DNA from: REBR01 sp033721915
GTDB lineage: Bacteria > Pseudomonadota > Gammaproteobacteria > Pseudomonadales > Oleiphilaceae
Reading direction: 5' to 3'
Assembly: GCA_033721915.1 (NCBI GenBank)
Contig: JAWWAC010000053.1
Span: 1 to 20,882 of the forward strand
Length of the DNA stretch: 20,882 bases
Position 1 is the stretch's first letter. Each line of letters starts with the position of its first letter. The translations under genes and the position numbers were made by a program. This document shows, piece by piece, positions 15,737-20,882 of this stretch. The notes under the pieces were generated by a model. The model was not told the origin of the DNA. It made no database searches and was given only the letters and a program-made list of their open reading frames with translations.

Positions 15737-15761
15737 GTTAACAGGAAAGTGTCAAGAGAAA

Positions 15762-16976
15762 CTAGCGATAAGCCAGCCCCATGACCCGGCGCACTTCGTC
15801 CAGGGTGTCCCGGGCGGCGTCACGGGCTTCTTCACAGCCGTCGTTGATAATGGAGCGCACCAGGTCCGCGTTGTTCTCGTATTCACGGGCCCGCTCGCGG
15901 AAGCCGGCCTGCTCGGCAATGACCGCGTCCTCCAGTGGCTTCTTGCAGTCCAGGCAGCCAATACCGGCACTGCGGCAGCCCTGCTGCACCCAGTCCTTGG
16001 TCTTCGGGTCCGAGTAGACATCGTGCAGTGCCCACACCGGGCACTTGTCCGGGTCGCCCGGGTCGGTGCGGCGCACACGGGCCGGATCGGTCTGCATGCG
16101 GCGGATTTTGGTGCTGACCGTGTCCGGGTCTTCACGCAGGCCGATGGTGTTGTTGTAGGACTTGGACATCTTCTGCCCGTCCAGCCCCGGCATCCTGGCG
16201 TCCGGGGTCAGCAGCGCCTGTGGCTCCGGCAGTATCACCTTGCCGCCCCCCTCGATGTAGCCGTAGAGGCGCTCACGGTCGCCGATGGAGATGTTCTGCT
16301 GCTCCTTGAGCAGTGCCCTGGCGGTATCCAGCGCCGCCTCGTCGCCCTGCTCCAGGAAACGACGGCGCAGGTTGCGGTACAGCTTGGCGTTTTTCTTGCC
16401 CATCTTGGCGATGGCCGATTCCGCCTGCTCCTCGAAGCCCGGCTCACGGCCGTACAGGTGGTTGAAGCGGCGCGCCACCTCACGGGTGATCTCGATGTGG
16501 GACACCTGGTCCTGCCCCACGGGCACCAGTCCGGCCCGGTACATCAGGATGTCCGCGCTCTGCAGCAGCGGGTAACCGAGAAAACCGTAAGTGGCCAGGT
16601 CCTTCTCGCGCAGTTTCTCCTGCTGGTCCTTGTAGCTGGGCACCCGCTCCAGCCAGCCCAGTGGTGTCATCATGGACAGCAGCAGGTGCAGCTCGGCGTG
16701 CTCCGGCACCCGTGACTGGATAAAGAGCGTGGCGGAGCCGGGGTTGACCCCGGCGGCCAGCCAGTCGATGACCATGTCCCAGACACTGGACTCGATGGAA
16801 AGCGGGTCGTCGTAGTGGGTGGTCAGTGCGTGCCAGTCGGCCACAAAGAAGAAACACTCGTACTCGTGCTGCAGCTTGATCCAGTTTTTCAGCACACCGT
16901 GGTAATGACCCAGATGCAGACGCCCTGTGGGACGCATGCCGGATAACACACGCTGTTGCGATTCAACGGAACTCAA
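15762..16976 (-). CDS. trpS: tryptophanyl-tRNA synthetase, long form with four-cysteine motif
   Basis: TrpS charges tRNA-Trp with tryptophan in the cytoplasm. From the TTG start the protein has 404 residues, longer than the roughly 330-residue enzymes of E. coli and Bacillus. The class I signature HLGH is at 21-24 (SGMRPTGRLHLGHYHG) and KMSKS at 269-273. SATLFIQSRVPEH, MYRAGLVPVGQDQ and ITREVARRFN are typical TrpRS motifs. Cys312, Cys334, Cys341 and Cys344 form C-x21-C-x6-C-x2-C in the anticodon-binding region, close to the [4Fe-4S] motif described for Thermotoga maritima TrpRS. The open frame continues far upstream without a stop, but that part is the antisense strand of the M42 gene. AGGAG six bases before TTG fixes the start. 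It is the first gene of the trpS-scpA-scpB-rluB unit. Confidence 0.95.
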   Translation of the reverse strand: MSSVESQQRVLSGMRPTGRLHLGHYHGVLKNWIKLQHEYECFFFVADWHALTTHYDDPLSIESSVWDMVIDWLAAGVNPGSATLFIQSRVPEHAELHLLLSMMTPLGWLERVPSYKDQQEKLREKDLATYGFLGYPLLQSADILMYRAGLVPVGQDQVSHIEITREVARRFNHLYGREPGFEEQAESAIAKMGKKNAKLYRNLRRRFLEQGDEAALDTARALLKEQQNISIGDRERLYGYIEGGGKVILPEPQALLTPDARMPGLDGQKMSKSYNNTIGLREDPDTVSTKIRRMQTDPARVRRTDPGDPDKCPVWALHDVYSDPKTKDWVQQGCRSAGIGCLDCKKPLEDAVIAEQAGFRERAREYENNADLVRSIINDGCEEARDAARDTLDEVRRVMGLAYR

Positions 16977-16982
16977 AAGGCT

Positions 16983-16987
16983 CTCCT
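16983..16987 (-). promoter_or_regulatory. ribosome binding site deciding the TTG start of trpS
   Basis: On the minus strand AGGAG lies six bases before TTG at 16974-16976. This places the start 13 codons before the conserved GMRPTGRLHLGH motif, as expected for TrpS. Confidence 0.7.
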
Positions 16988-17069
16988 GATTGGCTACTTG
17001 GCGACAATGGCCGGATGGGTGATGTCGGCCTGCCAGATTGGCGATGACGGCGATACACCGGAACCGGGG

Positions 17070-17098
17070 AGTATAAACCCGGCGCACCTCCCTATAAA
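17070..17098 (-). promoter_or_regulatory. sigma-70 promoter candidate for trpS-scpA-scpB-rluB
   Basis: On the minus strand TTTATA (17093-17098, four of six to TTGACA) and TATACT (17070-17075, five of six to TATAAT) are separated by exactly 17 bases. The predicted leader to the trpS start is about 86 bases. I see no tryptophan-rich leader peptide in it. Confidence 0.5.
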
Positions 17099-17227
17099 GG
17101 TGGATGATGCCATAAATAGGCTTTTTGCTCAGAACCCACGTAAAACCCCGCTGTCCGTTCCCGCTGAATGGGGCAACACCCCTATTTGCGCTGACGATCT
17201 GATAGCATGATGGACGTTGCCAATACA

Positions 17228-17246
17228 GGCCCTGGTATAACGGGCC
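17228..17246 (+). promoter_or_regulatory. extended -10 promoter for the M42 gene inside an inverted repeat
   Basis: TGG followed by TATAAC (17233-17241) is an extended -10 element with five of six matches. It is framed exactly by GGCCC (17228-17232) and GGGCC (17242-17246), which are reverse complements. A repressor could bind this palindrome over the -10 element, or the symmetry may be chance. Transcription would begin about 41 bases before the ATG. Confidence 0.45.
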
Positions 17247-17288
17247 GGTCAAACTTCCAGTCCCCAGCCCAACAAAGAGAGAGCACAG

Positions 17289-18563
17289 ATGAGTGACGCC
17301 AAGCAGCCCTGGAAAGCCGCCATGCCGGAAGCACAGTTCGATGTCATGAAGCGCATCCTGGCCGCACCCAGCCCGGTGGGCCTGGAGGCGGCCATGACCT
17401 ACGGGGTGCTCAAGCCCTACTTTGACAGCTTCGCCCCCAAGGACTGGACCATGCACCAGTTCCGTGGCCATGCCGGCGTGGTGTTCGACAGCCACCCGGG
17501 GCGGGACGATATGTTCAAGCTGATGCTGATCGGACACGCGGACAAGATCCGCATGCAGGTGCGCAGCATCGGCGAGGACGGCAAGATCTGGATCAACAGC
17601 GACTCCTTCCTGCCCACCACGCTGATCGGCCACGAGGTGAAGCTGTTCAGCGAGAACCCGGAGCAGCCCGGCCAGTACCGGGTGATCGAGGGGGGCACCG
17701 TGGAGGCACTGGGCGCCATCCACTTCTCCGACGCCGCCACACGCGCCGGCGACAAGGGCATCAAGAAGGAGCAGCTGTACCTGGAGCTGCAGATTCACGG
17801 CGAGAACAAGAAGCACCAGGTGGAAAAACTGGGCGTGCGCGCCGGTGATTCCATCATCCTCAACCGCCCCATCCGCAAGGGGTTCAGCCCGGACACCTTC
17901 TACGGCGCCTACCTGGACAACGGGCTGGGCAGCTTCGCCACGGCGGAAGTGGCCCGTCTGGTGGCCGAGGCCGGCGGCACCCGGCAGGTGCGGGTGCTCT
18001 TCACCATTGCCTCCTACGAGGAAATCGGCCGCTTCGGCAGCCGCGTCATGGCTGGCGAGTTCCGCCCGGATGCCCTGATCGGCGTGGACGTGAACCACGA
18101 CTACAAGGCCGCACCGGGCATTGGCGACAAGCGCATGGTGCCACTGGAGATGGGCAAGGGCTTCACCATGGCCGTGGGCGCCATTGCCAGCGAGCACCTC
18201 AACCGCTTTATCGAGACCGCCGCCCGGGAACACCAGATCCCCTTCCAGAGGGATGTGGTGGGCGTGGACACCGGCACCGACGGCATGGCCGGCGTACTGG
18301 CCAGCGTGGACTGTGCCGCCACCTCCATCGGATTCCCCATCCGTAACATGCACACCATCTCCGAGACCGGCCACACCGGTGATGTGCTGGCGGCGGTGCA
18401 CGCACTGACACAGACCATCTTCGCGCTGGACAAGGTGAAGGACCTGAAGCGGGAATTCCTGGACAACCACCCCCGCCTGGACGAGGCGGTCGGCCTCAGC
18501 CATCAGGGCTCTGACAAGCCCAAGCAGGAAGGTGACAACGGAGACAGCGGGAACGGGAGCTGA
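17289..18563 (+). CDS. M42-family metallopeptidase-like protein
   Basis: The protein has 424 residues. M42 enzymes are cytoplasmic, dinuclear-metal aminopeptidases that form large self-assembling shells. The expected ligands can be placed: His83 in IGHADKI, the bridging Asp210 in GAYLDNGLG, the catalytic Glu244 and ligand Glu245 in ASYEEIGRFG, Asp267 in GVDVNHD, and His355 in RNMHTISE. All are present, so activity is likely. The bridging motif reads LDNGLG where most M42 peptidases have an Arg after Asn or Asp, so this belongs to a divergent branch. A charged, low-complexity tail of some 30 residues ends the protein. Substrate is unknown. The start is ATG with a GAGAG-type site upstream. The next gene begins three bases after its stop codon, so the two are probably co-translated. 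Confidence 0.85.
   Translation: MSDAKQPWKAAMPEAQFDVMKRILAAPSPVGLEAAMTYGVLKPYFDSFAPKDWTMHQFRGHAGVVFDSHPGRDDMFKLMLIGHADKIRMQVRSIGEDGKIWINSDSFLPTTLIGHEVKLFSENPEQPGQYRVIEGGTVEALGAIHFSDAATRAGDKGIKKEQLYLELQIHGENKKHQVEKLGVRAGDSIILNRPIRKGFSPDTFYGAYLDNGLGSFATAEVARLVAEAGGTRQVRVLFTIASYEEIGRFGSRVMAGEFRPDALIGVDVNHDYKAAPGIGDKRMVPLEMGKGFTMAVGAIASEHLNRFIETAAREHQIPFQRDVVGVDTGTDGMAGVLASVDCAATSIGFPIRNMHTISETGHTGDVLAAVHALTQTIFALDKVKDLKREFLDNHPRLDEAVGLSHQGSDKPKQEGDNGDSGNGS
18555..18559 (+). promoter_or_regulatory. ribosome binding site of the CbiX-like gene inside the M42 3' end
   Basis: GGGAG lies seven bases before the ATG at 18567 and within the last codons of the M42 gene, which supports translational coupling of the two genes. 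Confidence 0.6.
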
Positions 18564-18566
18564 TCC

Positions 18567-19433
18567 ATGGCCTTCGACGGCAACAGCACCCCCGCCCTCT
18601 TCCTGGTGGACAACGGCTCATTGCGCCCCGGGGCCACACAGAGCCTGCGGCGCATTGCCGCCCGTCTCAGCGAACACACCGGGCTGACCATTCAGCCCGC
18701 CTCGCTGCTGCACTCCAACAAGATCGACCCGGAAGAAATCGACGGCATCCCCGCCACCACGCTGGGCCCGGCCGCCACCCGTGCCGCGGAACAGGGTCAC
18801 CGGGAGATCCTGGTGCTGCCCCTGTTCTTCGGCCCCAGCAAGGCACTGGACGGCTACCTGCCGCAGCGCATGGCCACACTGCAGGAGCAGCACCCCGGTG
18901 TCACCGTGCGGGTGGCCAACCCGCTGGTGGACCTGCAGGGCCCGCTGGATCTGCGGCTGGCGAGACTGTTGAGGGACTCTGTGCTGAAGACAGCGGAACC
19001 GGGGCAAACCCCGGCGGTGGCACTGGTGGATCATGGCAGCCCCGCCCCGGAGGTCACGGCGGTGCGCAACGTACTGGCCGGACAGCTGTCGGCACTGCTG
19101 GAGGGGGAAGCCTGTTCCGTGGCCGCCTGCTCCATGGAGCGCCGTGAGGGGGACGAATACCGCTTCAACGAACCCCTGCTGGAACACCTGCTGGAGCAGC
19201 CCGGCTACAACAGCGGGCCCGTGGTGCTGGCCATGCTCTTCCTCTCACCGGGCCGCCACGCCGGCCCCGGGGGCGACGTGGAAACCATTTGCATGGAAGC
19301 CCGACAGCGCAACCCAGGACTGGAAACCCGCATCACGCCACTGGCCGGAGAGCACGAAGGCCTGCTTGAGATTCTGGCGGACCGTCTGCAACAGGCACTG
19401 AGCGGCGAGCGCTACCTGCTGGAGCTGCCAGGC

Positions 19434-19442
<9 letters not shown>
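18567..19442 (+). CDS. two-half CbiX/SirB-like chelatase homologue
   Basis: The protein has 291 residues in two related halves. CbiX and SirB proteins insert cobalt or iron into sirohydrochlorin using two metal-contacting histidines. The C-terminal half has both expected elements: His156 in ALVDHGSPAPE, and His231 in LFLSPGRHAGPGGDVE. The N-terminal half keeps the fold pattern (LFLVDNGSLRPGATQ, then EILVLPLFFGPSKALDGYLPQ) but has Asn16 in place of the first histidine and no histidine at the second position. So only the second half can be a classical active site. No cobalamin or siroheme genes are visible nearby; the neighbours are an M42 peptidase and uvrA. Metal insertion is therefore plausible but unproven, and a metal-binding or tetrapyrrole-sensing role is an alternative. 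Its 3' end overlaps the convergent uvrA gene by nine bases. Confidence 0.8.

Positions 19443-20882
<1,440 letters not shown>

Larger units (their letters stand above)
16977..17288. other. divergent control region between trpS and the M42 peptidase gene
   Basis: These 312 bases hold no gene I can support. They contain a trpS promoter candidate, an extended -10 promoter candidate for the M42 gene, and several short AT-rich blocks (for example around 17093, 17112 and 17183). The region is clearly lower in GC than the flanking genes. A plus-strand frame from 16956 to 17210 is open, but it starts with TTG without a ribosome site and overlaps the trpS start. Confidence 0.7.

Noticed and set aside
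15750..15755. Perfect TTGACA on the minus strand between trpS and scpA
   Set aside because: No -10-like hexamer lies 16 to 18 bases downstream, so an internal scpA promoter is not supported.
15468..16715. Plus-strand 415-codon frame opposite scpA and trpS
   Set aside because: It spans two recognised genes on the opposite strand and shows no protein family motifs.
16956..17210. Plus-strand 84-codon frame with a lipoprotein-like N-terminus (hydrophobic segment, then VMSAC)
   Set aside because: It begins with TTG without a ribosome site, overlaps the trpS start on the other strand and covers the trpS promoter. The signal-like segment is probably chance.
16977..18503. Minus-strand frame open for 509 codons upstream of trpS, giving a 913-residue protein
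   Set aside because: It is the antisense strand of the M42 gene and the intergenic region. It has no known motifs, and the trpS start is fixed by AGGAG-N6-TTG. High-GC codon use often leaves such antisense frames open.

Overview
The window comes from a high-GC gammaproteobacterium. ZipA occurs essentially only in this class. The SMC/ScpAB condensin takes the place of MukBEF, and the gene orders GntR regulator-smc-zipA-ligA and trpS-scpA-scpB-rluB resemble those of pseudomonads, Marinobacter-like and Chromatiales-type genomes. A halophilic or sulfur-bacterial relative (for example Ectothiorhodospiraceae) is possible, but the sequence alone does not settle the family. There is no tRNA, rRNA, insertion sequence, phage gene or CRISPR array. 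This looks like ordinary chromosomal core DNA with a few accessory genes.

Layout. (1) 2-148, plus strand: the last codons of an FAD-dependent oxidoreductase. (2) 252-881, plus: a two-CBS-domain protein with a disordered N-terminus. (3) 946-3840, minus: a 964-residue predicted lipoprotein with an Ig-like domain, two Calx-beta-like domains and a beta-propeller-like C-terminal half. (4) 3920-11817, minus: GntR regulator, smc, zipA, ligA, read in that order and probably one transcription unit covering chromosome organisation, division and DNA joining. (5) 12039-12971, plus: a diguanylate cyclase with a product-inhibition site, behind a sigma-54-like promoter and an inverted repeat. (6) 12972-16976, minus: trpS, scpA, scpB, rluB, probably one operon. 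(7) 17289-19442, plus: an M42-type metallopeptidase and a two-half CbiX-like chelatase homologue, translationally close. (8) 19434-20882, minus: the C-terminal half of a UvrA-type excinuclease subunit, running off the window.

All three condensin subunits (Smc, ScpA, ScpB) lie within about 8 kb, separated by a c-di-GMP synthesis gene. Several translation starts are non-ATG (TTG for trpS and scpB, GTG for the CBS protein) and are chosen by clear Shine-Dalgarno sequences. Two convergent gene pairs have no space between their stop codons: the diguanylate cyclase and rluB stops abut, and the CbiX-like and uvrA genes overlap.

The observations most worth following are the four-cysteine motif in TrpS that resembles the iron-sulfur site of Thermotoga TrpRS, the sigma-54-like promoter plus operator-like palindrome before the diguanylate cyclase, the decayed N-terminal half of the CbiX-like protein, and the large Calx-beta/propeller lipoprotein. 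I did not find a clear previously undescribed multi-gene system.
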